DNA from: Ophioderma brevispina
Lineage: Eukaryota; Echinodermata; Ophiuroidea; Amphilepidida; Ophiodermatidae
DNA length: 64,000 nucleotides
Reading direction: 5' to 3'
Assembly (NCBI GenBank): GCA_023653785.1
Contig: JAMKCH010079288.1
Span: forward strand, 1 to 64,000
This document shows, in pieces, positions 44,800-56,892 of this stretch. The notes beneath the pieces are model-generated. The model had not been told where the DNA came from, did not search any database, and saw only the letters and a program-made list of their open reading frames with translations. The position numbers were made by a program, and so were the translations under genes. Every line of letters starts with the position of its first letter. Within the stretch, counting starts at the first letter, position 1.

Positions 44800-47346
44800 G
44801 TTTATTTGGTAATGAGTACATTCTAGTAAGATGGAGTTGCGGTTTGCCGGTTCAGTCCAGCTAGCCCCCACCGCCTTCTTGCTCCTAACGGGGGTAGGAC
44901 AAATATGCTAGATTTGGGGCTTGGGGAGTCCAAACGGTAATTTACGGGGAACTGCTACGTGCATTACATATGGCAGTCTCGGTGTCCCAGTTGACATTAA
45001 AAAAACCTGCTGTCCAAACGATCTTAGTAATATCATGATAAATTAGAAAAAATTATTGTTTCAAAATCCGTCGGGGTTAGTGGATTAACCCCGACTGCAA
45101 AATAGTTTGTATTTCCAATAACGGTCATTTGGATTAAATATTCGTGACCAGGCCTAGTCTTTAGTCAGTTGCGTGTAGCCGTTCGATATGTGTAAGCGCC
45201 CTCCTACCGTTACATCTTTTAAAAAGACTAGGCACCCGGATGTTGATGCCCGTTTTGAATTTGCTGTGCGTTAGGTTGGCAGTTACCCCCCTGCAGGCGA
45301 AACATTGGTTTTTTTGGGTTTTTTTTAACTTGTGTGTGCTGGCCATTTCCAGGGAAAAGTTTCATTCTCATTAGGTGTTATATATAAAAAACAGTCAAGT
45401 GTAAAAACTTGGGGGGGGGTGAATTTATGTGAATATCTCTTCCAAAAATAAAGGGGAAATTTGGTGATCCACACTGGCAGCCTTCGTCCCCGAATAGTAC
45501 TCAAAAATGTCTGAGTATTGTATCATCTGAATCTAATGGGCCTGAAGTTTATAGTGGTGCACTGGGGGCCACTTGTATTCAAAGGTTGGATATGATTTGT
45601 GGCAACAGAAAACACATTAAAAAAGGGTCCATTTTGTACAAAGACGGCCGATGTACGCAGGTACATTGATTAGGGTGCAAAAAACAGCAAAAATAGGGAA
45701 AAAAGGGTATGTTTTCTGAACCATGAAATTGTGATGTATGTGTGTAGGGTATGTAATAGTCAATTCAACAAATCAAAATCATCAAAAATACTGTAAATCA
45801 ACAGTAAAGCAAAGCGAGATAACAAAGGGTATATTTAACGGAAAATTTGCATACTTACTTGTTAGGGTAGCAAAAAAAACTGACAAAAATACTTGTGTGA
45901 CGTAGCAAAAATAGACAGAAAGTACTTGTTAGGGTATGTTTTTAGTCGGGTTCGAATTTAGAAATATGGGTTTAGGGGGCATTTTGGAATCATGTTCCCG
46001 CATCATATCCAACTTTGGAAACCAGTGCCCCCCCCCCCCACTACATGCAAAGTTGGTGGTTTGGAAAGTCTGTGTCACAGAAGATAGGATGTACCCCAGT
46101 CTCGGCTCTGTCCTGGGTTTAGACACGCACTTGGTTAAAAGATCATGCTAAACTAAAAAACTAAGGACTTTCATCTTACCACCCATAGCTGGACAGCCCT
46201 GCCACCAAAATGTCCACAAAAGTGAATTGCCACAGGGTCCTGGAATTAACAATAGGTAGGGAGTGGCCCGCCGAGACTGTACGAATGCTGTAGGGAAAAC
46301 GGTCTCCAGCAGTATCGATTCACAAAGTAACGTGGACCGTATTTACCTCGTGCACATCTCGGTTCATTTTGAATTGCTAATCCGGGGACCACAGATACAA
46401 AATCCAATGGCACGCGACTATGGGTCTTCAACGCGACCTGCAGTAATGAAATAGCTCACTTTGACAGTTTTGACAGTGGCAGTGAATTGCAACGTACAGT
46501 GCAGGGTTTCACTTTGTGATTCTGTGAATAATTATGGTACAAAATTAATTGTTTCTAGAGGGCCTATAGAGTGCCAGTATGGAAAATAAAACCAATAACA
46601 ATAAAATAAAAAAGACAGGGAAGGAGGCAGCTGAGAAATCAGAAATTGTCCTTAGTGATTTCTTCCTCATTTTTTTGTTTGTTTGTTGGTTGGTTGGTTT
46701 TAGTATTTTCCCTATTGAGGAGGGTGATCATTCTGAAATAACTAGGGCCTAGCCTACTAATGCATAAGCAGGTGACCACCATTTATCAAAGCCCTAGTTG
46801 GGTCCATGCTCCAGAGAAAAACCGAATTATTTCCCATCGCTATACAGCTGTCTGATGAAATCTTTCCCCACTTCATCTAATTTTCAAATGTTACAGCTAG
46901 ATTGTCCATCAACTGACCCGTAAAGTGTCATCCTGTGAACAGGTAATTACAAATTGTATGTTCAAATGGGTGAGCTAGTAACTTATCTACTTACTTTTCC
47001 TAAAAATATTACGATGAGTAAGGTCAATTCCACATATAACCCAATTTTCTTTGATTTCCATGCCACTTCCTTTCCCCTTTCTCTCCTTATTTTCTTAAAT
47101 CTCATATAACCCTCCTTTTCCCATAGCTTGTGTAGCGATTTTGGCTTGGTCAGCCGCTCGAGGCCCGGTAAAAGCCGTCGCGTCCGGACCAGGTCAGGGG
47201 GAAATTGCCCCCTTCCCAGGTGCCCAGGTCAGAGTTCGATATGCCAATTGACCTTTAGATGACCTTTGAACTATTGGGTCACTATAAAACCCTGATAACA
47301 AAAACGTAGGACTGTCCTCCCCCTACCTTCTGCTTAGACCCATTAG
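44800..47346. other. Non-coding stretch, nothing firm
   Basis: Short phrases such as CTTGTTAGGGTA-GCAAAAA and ACAGCAAAAATAGGG recur at 45660-45945, suggesting a worn tandem repeat. No gene was supported. Confidence 0.35.
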
Positions 47347-47762
47347 CCCCCGGGCACTCTCACCTTGGAAGTGACGCGTAAGGCTGTTTTAGACACACTT
47401 TTTCAGCATCGTGGTCACCCAAAACACCCCTTTTTTTTAATTCCCCTAAAGTCACCATATTTGTAAACATTTTAACCAATGTCACCAAAGACCCCTGTTT
47501 TGGGGGAAAAATACAATTTGCAACCGGAGACCTCTATTTTTAGATAATTTTGCAAAAATCTCCCCCAAAGACCCATTTGGGAAGATTGGCATATTTGTCA
47601 CTCAGAAAAACCCTATTTTGGGGAATCATGGCTATCTCTCACCCAAAGGCCCCTTTTATATTATAAATTTTTTCTTTTAATTTTATTATTTTATCTAAAA
47701 TAATTGTAGCCAAATTTTATACCCATATCCATTTTCATATGTGAGTGTCCACCCCCTCCCCA
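47347..47762. mobile_element. Short CCCCGGGCACT-ended element
   Basis: The left end CCCCCGGGCACTCTCACCTTGG and the right end, in reverse complement GGGGTGGACACTCACATATG, are imperfect inverted repeats. The interior carries reiterated 'AAAGACCCCT-TTTTG' motifs, as in the related elements at 205-545 and 33178-35013. Non-coding. Confidence 0.5.
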
Positions 47763-47834
47763 ACCCGTATACGCCATAATATGTCAAAAGTGTAACGAAG
47801 CATTACCGGAAGACAGACAGATATGTTTTAGCAG

Positions 47835-48017
47835 TGGCGTAGCCAGCTTTTTTTTTCAGGGGGGGCAAAGGGGGGGCACACATATTTCGGGGGGAAAGCA
47901 TATAGTAAAATTTGTTTAGTATAGTATGGCCTATGTAATCACTCATTTTTCCGGGGGGGCAGCTTCCCCCCAGGGGGGCCAGCAGCTGCCCCCCCTGCCC
48001 CCCTCTGGATACGCCCA
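47835..48017 (-). mobile_element. hAT-like MITE with TGGCGTAGCCA ends, copy 1
   Basis: The ends are CAGTGGCGTAGCCAG and CTGGATACGCCCATG (inverted). In reverse complement the body matches 62387-62563 throughout: GGCAGCTGC, AGTGATTTACATAGGCCAT, CTATACTAA-CAAATTTT, TATATGCTTTCCCCCC. Flanks TGTTTTAG and GTATTTAG may be an aged 8 bp target duplication, as expected for hAT elements. Confidence 0.75.
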
Positions 48018-48685
48018 TGGTATTTAGTAGTATAGATAGCTGAGGATTTTTGATACGAGCAATGATTAAATTGTCTTCATCAAGCTTCATTAAGCTGCAT
48101 GAGGCGAGGTTATTGAAATGCGAATTGAATTAATCATTTAATAAATCTTCTTCAATTAGTACCAAAACTATCAAAATAAAAAGATTTTGTACCTATAGTA
48201 ATATGAGCAATAAATGTACACAACAAGGTTTCCAGATATGTCACCACGACACGGGTTTACAGATATTTGATTGATGTGTAAAATAAGGAAGACATAAAAC
48301 ACTACAGGACTCTTATTATTGATAGAGTTGGCAATATATAAAATACATCATCATATAAAGTCAAATAAAACTTAAATCGGGGGGACTTGAGTTGGGCCAA
48401 ACACCTGCATGAGCCAAAACCACAATGTGCGCGTGCGACAACTCGCAGGTGGTCGTCAACAGCCAGTCAGTTCCCAAGGGCCCGTTTTAAATCCTGTGCA
48501 AAAAATAAGCGTCACAATGATTGGTCGGTTAATGTATTTACAACATTACGACGTCGAGAGACAGTGCGGGATGCCAGAACAATGTTGTTTGACGGAGAGT
48601 ACTTCCCCCGACATCGGGGGGGGGGGGGGGAAAGATTGGAGACGTTTTCCTACAGATTCGGAGGGCCAAGGGCAGAGAAGGTACC

Positions 48686-48880
48686 AGTAGCTTCCCACAA
48701 TTCATTGCTTCCATTGGAAGTTTTTGTACAGTGTTGTGATGTGGATAGTTAGAGATGAACACTCTTAAAATGATAGTTTGTGATAAGTAATGTCAATTTA
48801 GCCATGTTCATCACTAACGATCCACATCAGTACTGGTACAAAACCTCCATTGGAAGCAATGCATGGGGAAGCTTACTGAA
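48686..48880. mobile_element. Long hairpin with ~75 bp arms and ~40 bp loop
   Basis: The left arm has CAGTAGCTTCCC, CATTGCTTCCATTGGAAGTT, TGATGTGGATAGTTAGAGATG and AACA. The right arm is its reverse complement (CATCACTAACGATCCACATCA, CCTCCATTGGAAGCAATG, GGGGAAGCTTACTG). The loop covers about 48763-48802. It could be a MITE remnant or a transcribed long hairpin. There is no coding potential within it. Confidence 0.7.
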
Positions 48881-49689
48881 ATCTACATTGTACGGGCAGG
48901 GTTGAAGAGTCTATGTAATTCAGTCGCTTAGCGTTTTCATCACCGTAGACCCGAGGGAGGGTCTATGTCATCAGGACTGCCAACAAGATATTGATCTAAA
49001 CTTGATGCCTGCCCCATGAGAGGACTAACATTATCAGTCCGCCAACAGAATAGGTGCAAATGGAAAACTAAAATAAAATATCTCTGGAAAATAAAGGGGT
49101 GCTTTGGAAGTTTTTGCATCAAAGGGTCTGTTACTATGTTGTTTTGAATAATAGTTGAACCTCTAGAAACCTAGCGAGAAAATTGAACGTTTTTAACGGG
49201 TACTTCGGTGCCGCAGACACGAAAAGTGAAACATATCAATACAGTAGACATTCATTTTTCCCCAACAAGGCTGTTGATATTTTTCCAGTCTTTAAGAATT
49301 TTTAAACAATGGTTTAATTTACGCCAACTTTTTTTTTTCAATTTAGAAACAGGATGATGAATTACCGGGACCGCTGATTTGATCTAATCTGGAAGAAGAA
49401 TTTGTAATTTTGTTTTCTGTCATCAGCAGAAGACATAACAATACAGTGCCATTTGGGGCATCCTGATACACAACCAATATTTGCTCATCATTATCATCAA
49501 TAACACCATCAAAATTGAGGTGAAATTTTAGTTAATTAACAAATTCTCGCGCCACTGAATAAATAAACAAAAATGATTTTTGTGCTAAGGGATACCAAAG
49601 ACTCATGGATCACAAATACTTGAAGTTCATGAATAACTAGGTGTCATACCAATTATAAAGTTAAGTTTGTGTTGAATATGGATACCCAT
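48881..49689. other. Non-coding stretch, nothing recognised
   Basis: No gene or repeated structure supported. Confidence 0.35.
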
Positions 49690-51430
49690 CCTGGGCCATT
49701 TTACTTTATAACAGTTTATCATAAATATAGGAAGTTTGTCCAACGGCAAACTCCGTTTACAACAAGGGGGAATCTACCCGATCTCAGAGAACCCTGGGTG
49801 CAGCAATCAAGGATACCCCAAAAGTGTCTTCTGGAATATAGTTTAAGAACTTGAGAAAGGAAGAGAAAGGAAGATTAGTGGAGTTGCCGATTTGCTTCAC
49901 AATGGTGAGATGATTAGTGACAGTGGTTAAAAGGCGAGATATTAATCAACAGTTGCCAGTGTATTCAAATGAGGATCCATGGGGAGTTACCAGACCTGGG
50001 ATGAGTACACACACAAATTTCACCACTTGTCATTTCAAATGACGGCATTTTGAAACAGCTGAAAGAACTTGATACTTCCAAAGCTCATGGCCCTGATGAG
50101 ATACCACCATGGTTTTTGAAATTGGCTGCAGTGGATATCTCTCCATATCTCACAGATATCTTCCAGACATCAATTGATACAGGGAGAGTAAAGAAATGTG
50201 GAGAAGGCCAAATATCACCCCTGTTTTTAAGAAAGGCAGTAGTCCGAAGCATTCTAACTACAGAACCCGTTTCTCTTACTGTTGTCATTTGTAAGATCAC
50301 TGGAACATATCGCGCCAGTCACATACATGCGCTGCAGAATCGCATCAAGGATCCTGAATGACAATCAGCATGGCTTCAGACCACGCAGATCAACTGACAC
50401 CCAATAATCCTTACCGTGGAGAGATTGAAAACATCTGATGAGGGCAAGCTGGTAGACATGGCCATTTTAGATTTCCAAAAGGCGTTTGATAAAGTGCCAC
50501 ACAAACGTTCTGTGCATAAAACTCTGCCATTAAGGGATGTCAGGTCAGATTGCTAATTGGATACAAGACTTCCTCACTGGGCGAACTCAGCGTGTTATGG
50601 TGAGGGGAAGTTATCGAAGGAAGACCCCCGGTGTTGTCTGGAGTGCCTCAGGGAACTGTCATTGGACCAATTGTTTCTCTTTTATATTAACAACCTGTTC
50701 GCAGATATCTCTTATAGTGTCCGACTGTTTGCAGAGACTGTTTAGTCTACAGCCCTGTAACCCAGGAGAGCCCATCTTTACACTTCAGGATGATCTTTTA
50801 AAGTTGGAGAAATGAAGATAAGTGGTTGATGTCATTCAACCCAAGTAAATGCGTCACCATGACAATTGGAATGAGAAACCCAACTAAGCACACCTACAGG
50901 TTCTGGGACAGGAAATGGGACACAGTGGAACGCATCCGTATTTGGAGTTGCTTCAATAATACTCTGACATGGAGCAACCATATTTCTGAAGTGTGCTCTA
51001 AAGCCCAAAGTGTCCTTGACTGATTTCGACGTAAATCTGTGGTCATGTGATGAGCATGTCAATGTCAACGATATACAAAATTGTTAGACCTTTGTTGGAA
51101 TATGCACAACGGCATGGGATCTTCCAAACCAGTTATATAATAATAGGCTAATAGATCCAACGACAAGCCAGCAAGGTTCTTTCTGCAAGAGGGAATATAG
51201 CCGCGAAGAAGGAAACGGTCACCAGAATCTTGCAAGAATTGGAGTGGGAACCACTAAAAACCAGGCGGGCGGGAGGCCAAAGAAAGTCACATTGACTATA
51301 TAAAATAAGACATGGACTTGTGGATATCCAGTGAGGTAGCATCTTACCTATCAAGTCAACAGGGTACCAGAGGTCATGGTTATAAAGTTCGGCCAGATTA
51401 GATACGAAAACTAATGATATGGGGAAACAT
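49690..51430 (+). pseudogene. Non-LTR retrotransposon reverse transcriptase, 5'-truncated
   Basis: A linker region (YHKYRKFVQRQ near 49710, then NEDPWGVTRPG near 49970) leads into RT motifs: LKELDTSKAHGPDEIPPWFL, FRPRRSTDT, VDMAILDFQKAFDKVPHK, SGVPQGT (shifted frame), GPIVFLFYINNLF, VRLFADD and MSFNPSKCVTMTIG. A short thumb region follows, with TWSNHISEVCSKAQSVL. The order and wording match the jockey/CR1 branch of non-LTR elements. No endonuclease domain is found upstream, as expected for 5' truncation. About ten frameshifts or stops show it is dead (or poorly sequenced). Confidence 0.8.
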
Positions 51431-51714
51431 TTTTCCCTTCAACAATCCCAATTTGAAATAAATACCAAGTAATATGTAACGCCATTGACATTGCAGTCCT
51501 CAAAGTGGCTTTAAATGCTACAACAATTCCATGCACAATTAATTTTTTTTTCCAGTCCACCCGTGTATCTCAACATATACATGTTTTTTGTTATGGCGCT
51601 ATCGAAGTTGGTGATGTTGCTTAGAATGGAGCTCTACCGACGATGGACGTAAGACGTAAGACGTAAGTTTACCAATTGTGTTCTTATAATTGTTGTACAA
51701 TTTTCCCTTTTCAG

Positions 51715-52003
51715 GTAGTCCAACTGAGGTTTCTTGACTCCGAATTAACTGATGTAATTAGCCTTACTTGGGCCTGGAGACTTACAAGAGCTGTCATTGG
51801 ACTGGCTTCGGCATCAAGATATTGCAGAGTGAGTGTTAGTACAAGCACACAAACATTAATCAGAGAGCAGAAAAGTTCTTCAAATGTGGCGCAAAAACAA
51901 CGGCAAATGCTACCAGAGAAATTATTAGAAGAACTGGAGAAAATGTGGTAATAAGGATGCAAAAGAAGAAAGAACTTCGGCCAAATGGAACCTAAAAGTG
52001 AAG
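51715..52003 (+). CDS. Internal exon of an unrecognised protein (exon C)
   Basis: The acceptor TTTTCCCTTTTCAG and donor GTGAAG|GTAAGC are both strong. The product begins VVQLRFLDSELTDVISLTWA, includes RLTRAVIGLASASRYC, and continues with a polar, probably coiled part (QKQRQMLPEKLLEELEKMW). After a one-base shift near 51948 it reads NKDAKEERTSAKWNLKVK. It may follow exons A and B in the same gene, since spacing and strand permit it, but nothing in the sequence proves that. No family recognised. Confidence 0.55.
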
Positions 52004-53607
52004 GTAAGCATTCAATATTATAAAATCAGTTTTAAAACCAGTGGCAGAGGACAGGGGTGTTATTGTTTAAGTAGGGCAAACTACCCTGATTGCCATTTTT
52101 GAAGAGAGCGGTTAACATTTGCCTCTTTCCACTGGTCTGGCACTTCCCCAGAATCGATAAAGGGACTGAAATAAATCTGTGTAGATTGGGTTAGGTCGCG
52201 TGGCAATCATGCTAAACAGAAAACATGGTGGGAAACTCTAGCCTGTGCCTTAGAGGGATTTAGACGCTTCAATTGGGCCTCCACTCCCCTCAGTAGAAAG
52301 AGGAGATCCGGATGCTGGGGTATGGTTTACCTCCGGGGTGTTATTCGTCACCCCCAATGCAACCAGTTTGGGGAAATTTCACCTCAAACAAGGTCCTGTG
52401 ATCCCACAAAATCCTATTTTATTCTTAACACATAAAAAACCCTAACTTCTCCACTCATTTTAGCCCAAAGTGCTGCTAGTACTAAGGAATTTTTTGCATG
52501 ATCAAGAATGTCCTGTGGTTCTAAACCTTTTTTTTTAACACTTTGTCCCTAAGTACTGACATGTGTTGAGTACAGTACAGTATAGGCACTGCCAATGCAT
52601 GGTGCGGCATTGATTCCAAAACCACCCTCTGGGTTTACCTAAACTAGGTAATCCCCTATTTTTTTTTGGTTAAGCCACTTGTAAACTGCCTCATGAGCTT
52701 TGCCCTTATTGTCACTAATGATCTTTGTCCTACATTTCAAGACGGAATAACATGAGGTTCCTTACGTAGGTTCTTTATGTACGACCAGAAGGACTTGGGT
52801 TCGTCTTTTAACAATTATTTTCAGGTACTCAGTATGGTATTTAGTCGGGGGGGCTAAACCGCAGGTTCTTTTTCAGACTCTTCCTTCAGCAATGAATGGG
52901 ATCCCAATCAGTGTGTGCCAGTGTGTTAAAGCTTAATTGATCTTTGAAACACTCTTTCTTCTAAACAACTTGCGAAGAGTTGAACTTGAACCATAAAGGC
53001 CATTATAACACCAAACCTTACGTTGTGAGAATTAGCCTGATGTCATGTGGATCAAAAACACAATCTCGTGGACGATGATTGGCAGTCACGACGAAGATCA
53101 AAAGATTTACTCGCAGTCATCGTCCTCCCAGTAGTCGCCCTCATAAGGTTCAGTCTGGCACCCCAAAACACTTGGAAAGTATACCAGTTGATATTCATAA
53201 TGCTGTTCTGTTCCAAAAATTCAAGAGTACTTGTGCAGACAACATTTTCTTTCAAACTAAGTTGTCATTTTATCAAATATATTAGGTTTGGCTTAATATT
53301 TTTTCGATAGGTAACATGTAATTTTTGCATACATGTAGGAAAGAATGCATATAGTGCTTGGGCTTATTAAAGCCCAATTTCTTTCCTCTGAGTTAACTTT
53401 GTCTTATATAATTTATGGTTGATTCATATTTATATTTTCATAGTGACTCAAAATAAATTATTATTATTATATGAATCCTCCATTCAATTACTTTGTTGTA
53501 TATAAATTGTCCGTTATGGACCGTAATGACTTAAATATCCAATTTTGTCCTTCTAAGGTTGATTCAGCCGTATAACTATCGTCGGAGAGATATGGTCTAA
53601 GTTATGG
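52004..53607. other. Non-coding stretch, nothing firm
   Basis: The segment near 52330-52460 (CTCCGGGGTG, CACCTCAAACAAGG) vaguely resembles the CCCGGGG-ended elements, but its ends could not be set. A repeat related to 54950-55000 lies near 53505-53565. Confidence 0.35.
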
Positions 53608-55738
53608 GCTGACCATAAAGTTGAGTATATATACAATTTTTTCCTGAACATGATGATAAGGGTGTGTAGAATTAGAATCTGCCGGTGCCACCTTGGCACC
53701 CTGGCATTTTGAGAACGCCAAGATGGTGTTGTAGATGATAATTAGATGATTGACTATCTATTCAACCTATTTATCAAACTATGGAGTTAATAAATATTAC
53801 ATCGGACCCAATGAACAAGTGCGTGACACTTGTAACCATTAAAGCGGCACTGGCACATTTTCACAAATATGAACTTTCTTCAATTTGGTCTCAAACTGAT
53901 AGTCGAGGCAATTGGAAGAACAGAGATATATTTACACTAAAAATAACATACTTAAAAACAGATAGGGAGGTTAATAAGAGGAGGTTAAAGACATTCAGGT
54001 AATTGTAGGCTAACTTTTAAGTTTTCCATTACTTAATCAAACAATGTTGTATATTACCATGAATATATAGACCGTGACTTATTGATATTAAAACCACAAA
54101 GGTTACAGACCAGTCAACAGGGAGCATTGCATGGGAAACATGCATACGGCGTGCGTTTTTGTGTTAAACGCATTTTCGTCTGTCTGCTAAATTAATGTCG
54201 GCCGTCGGCGTCGACATAATTATCAAAATCGTGGTTTCCCCATAAGGACACGGATGTGGTCTAATCATTTCAGGTGAGAGCTTTGGGTATATAAAGATTT
54301 ACAACCAGCAAAACTAATATTGATTTTGAAAAATCTTGAGGGCACACTATTTTTCAAATGTGCCGTTATCTCTAAGTAATACTTCAATTCAAATGGAAGC
54401 CAAATCTAATAATTTTAAAATATGCCTATAACAGCAAATACCGTGATAAAAAATAAAATGAAGTGCTTAGATTATGTTGTTAGACAAATAAAGTATTTTG
54501 ATTACGTTTAAGTGGAAACATGACGTCAATTCAATGTGGCAGCCAAAATGTGAATATCTTCAAAAATACTTGACACAAAGTCTAACTATTACCTTCAAGT
54601 ATAAATTATTGTTTTGTTTATGCCAATGAACAATTAGAAATTTACCTATGATCCTATAACCAAGTGATACCAGTTAATCCGATAAATATAAATTGTGTCA
54701 ATTATAAATTGAGTGCAATATAGTGAAAAAATGTACTTCCTATGGTATTTTAAAGACACGTATCAGTGATTTACCCAAGGGAGTCCAAAAATATTTGAAA
54801 ATTTGCAGAAGAGAAAAATAGCTTAAAAAGTGAGGATAAGTCTGTAGAATCTGTAAGTATTTTTCCCAACTGAAAAATTGATGAGAAAAGGAAGAAAAGA
54901 AGCAGTGTCAAAGAGATGAATCTCCATACAATGATGTGTGTATAAGGTGTCCGTTAGTAATAAATGACTAAAACTAACATGTCCGATTTTGTTCTTATTA
55001 GGGTTGCTTTTGATCTGCCACTTGTAGGTATGTTAGGATACCTATCCTTGCTGCAAACATTCAAAAAATCAGGATTTTTTGATGAATTTTTCCATTGTCT
55101 GATTTAGCAAATCACGTGATACGGCCTTTAACAACTGGACACATATTAGTTTTATTCGATTGTGGTGCATTTAAAACAAATTGAAATCGTATGTGTACAT
55201 TGGTTAGGCTCAAAGGTACATTTCTAATGTCATTACACATTGATTTGGGATTTGAAGGCTGTTTGTAATACTTATAAATTGTGTCAAGTATTTTTTAAAG
55301 ATGTTCAGTTTGTGGCCTGCCCATATTGATTGACGTCATGTTACAATTTTTTAAAAGTATCAGAAATACATTACCGTGTCTAACAACATAACATAAGCTA
55401 CTTCATGTGTATTTTTATCGCAGGTATTTGTGTTATAGGGATATTTTAAAATAGTGGATTTGGCTCCATCTTGAATTTGAAGTATGACTTAATGTTACAG
55501 TGCCATACACTTGTTCATGGATCCTAAGTATCTCTATAACTCCATAGTTGATAATATAGGGTTGAATAGGATGAGGGTTGAATTGAATAATATCATTTAT
55601 GGCAATGCCATCTTGGATTTCTCAAACGCCCAAGGATGCCCAGGTGGCACCCGCAGGAAGAATCTGATTCTACACACCTTAATCTATTATTTTCAGCAAA
55701 ACAATTGTGTATATATACTCAAATGTACGGTCACATGA
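53608..55738. mobile_element. Fold-back element with ~640 bp arms
   Basis: The left arm (53608-54775, minus the nested MITE) and right arm (about 55095-55738) are inverted copies. Shared blocks are TTGAGTATATATAC, AGGTGTGTAGAAT-AGA, GGTGCCACCTKGGCA, AACTATGGAGTTA, AACATGACGTCAAT and AAATACTTGACACAA, and it ends inside with the ACACGTATCA-TGATTTA block. A spacer of about 320 bp separates them. No coding frame is seen. The left arm carries a nested MITE that the right arm lacks. Confidence 0.75.
53843..54372 (+). mobile_element. TTAA-flanked MITE, second copy, nested in a fold-back arm
   Basis: This aligns end to end with 9315-9826 (AGCGGCACTGGCACATTT start, GGTTAATAAGAGG, GATATTAAAACCACAAAGG, CATGGGAAACATGCATACGG, CAAATGTGCC end). 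The left TTAA is 53839-53842; the right one has decayed to CTAA. The opposite arm shows the empty site, ACATTAAGTCATACTTC, which fixes the insertion at TTAA. Confidence 0.8.
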
Positions 55739-55876
55739 ACGTTCTCGATGGCTATTGCAAGGGTATTGTTTAGGATAGCGCTACTTGTTACAGAAAGCAA
55801 AAATCTAATTTTTTATGTTTATTTTTGGACGATTGCGTAGCCAAAATCCGGCTTTATAAAATGGCAATGTTGGATG

Positions 55877-55897
55877 CATGGGTGTGTGTGTGTGTGT
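55877..55897. repeat. (TG)n microsatellite
   Basis: About ten GT/TG dinucleotides. Confidence 0.85.
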
Positions 55898-55914
55898 GTC
55901 TGGATACAAAAAAG

Positions 55915-56300
55915 TCAAATTTTGCCAATCTTTTTTGTTCTAGATAAGCTAGAGGAGCCAAACTTAAGTATATTATAGGAGGACACAAGCCCTATAATAT
56001 TGTAAATCCATTCCCCCAGGGTCCTCCCCTGGGTGTGCAGGGAGGTGGCGAAATGTCAAAAAAAGGTCCAACATTCCCCCAAAAAGGTCAACATTTTGCC
56101 ATATCTTTTTTTGTTTAAATGAAAATAGAGTAGCCAAACTTAGATAGAGATATTATAGGAGGGCACAAGACCTTACTAAACATGTAATCCATTCTCCAGG
56201 GTGAGTGGGGAAATGATTCAAAAAACATTTTGCCGTTATATATTTTTTTTTATAGATGAGCTAGAGAGTAGCCCAAACTTGGATATATTAGGGGACCATG
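55915..56300 (+). repeat. Worn tandem repeat, three units
   Basis: ATTTTGCCA-ATCTTTTTTGTT, then AGAGTAGCCAAACTTAGATA, TATTATAGGAGG-CACAAG and AATCCATTC-CCAGGG, recur near 55918, 56092 and 56226. The third unit is shortened. Confidence 0.7.
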
Positions 56301-56892
56301 TGGCCTGGTCTTGTAAATAGGTTGCTGATGAAACCCTATAGCCCTAAGTTGAGGAGGGAAATCATGGAGAAAGTAAAGAAATTAAAGGGAATTGCCTTTA
56401 GGAATTTGTTTTGCTATAAAAAAGGGAGGATGTGATAGGTCTAGGTTTGTAAAAAAACAATTTATTTTTGTTTGTGGTATTTTAAAAACACACTCAGTTT
56501 CAAATAGACAGTTTATGATTCATTATAGTGACACTGTACCATTCGGCGGTTGTGAAAAAATTCAATGATGTGCAGGGACTTCTGTTAACATGTTATTGTG
56601 AGCATGATAAGGCCTGAAATACACTATGGTGCCTTTCCTCATGAAAGAAATTGTATTTAGTGGCAGGTGAGTGAGGTTAATGGACCGGAGGTCGCTAAGC
56701 TTAATCCGGTGTGGCATGTGCATGTGTATCTTCAGTTTCCCAGTAGAGCCCCTCTCCGACTTATAAGATAGGTCCAAAACTCCAGGGGGGGGGACGACGT
56801 ATCAATGCAAATCGAGTATACAGTATGTCTCATGCTATTGAATACACAAGTTAGTTTAATATGTTTGTACCAATCACTCTATTCTATTTCAG

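Noticed and set aside
44537..44800. 87-codon frame with (SL)n
   Set aside because: It translates the CT and CACT microsatellites and has no protein-like flank.
48387..48752. 121-codon frame with poly-Gly
   Set aside because: It depends on a poly-G run and overlaps the arm of a hairpin. Alternative frames are equally open and no domain is seen.
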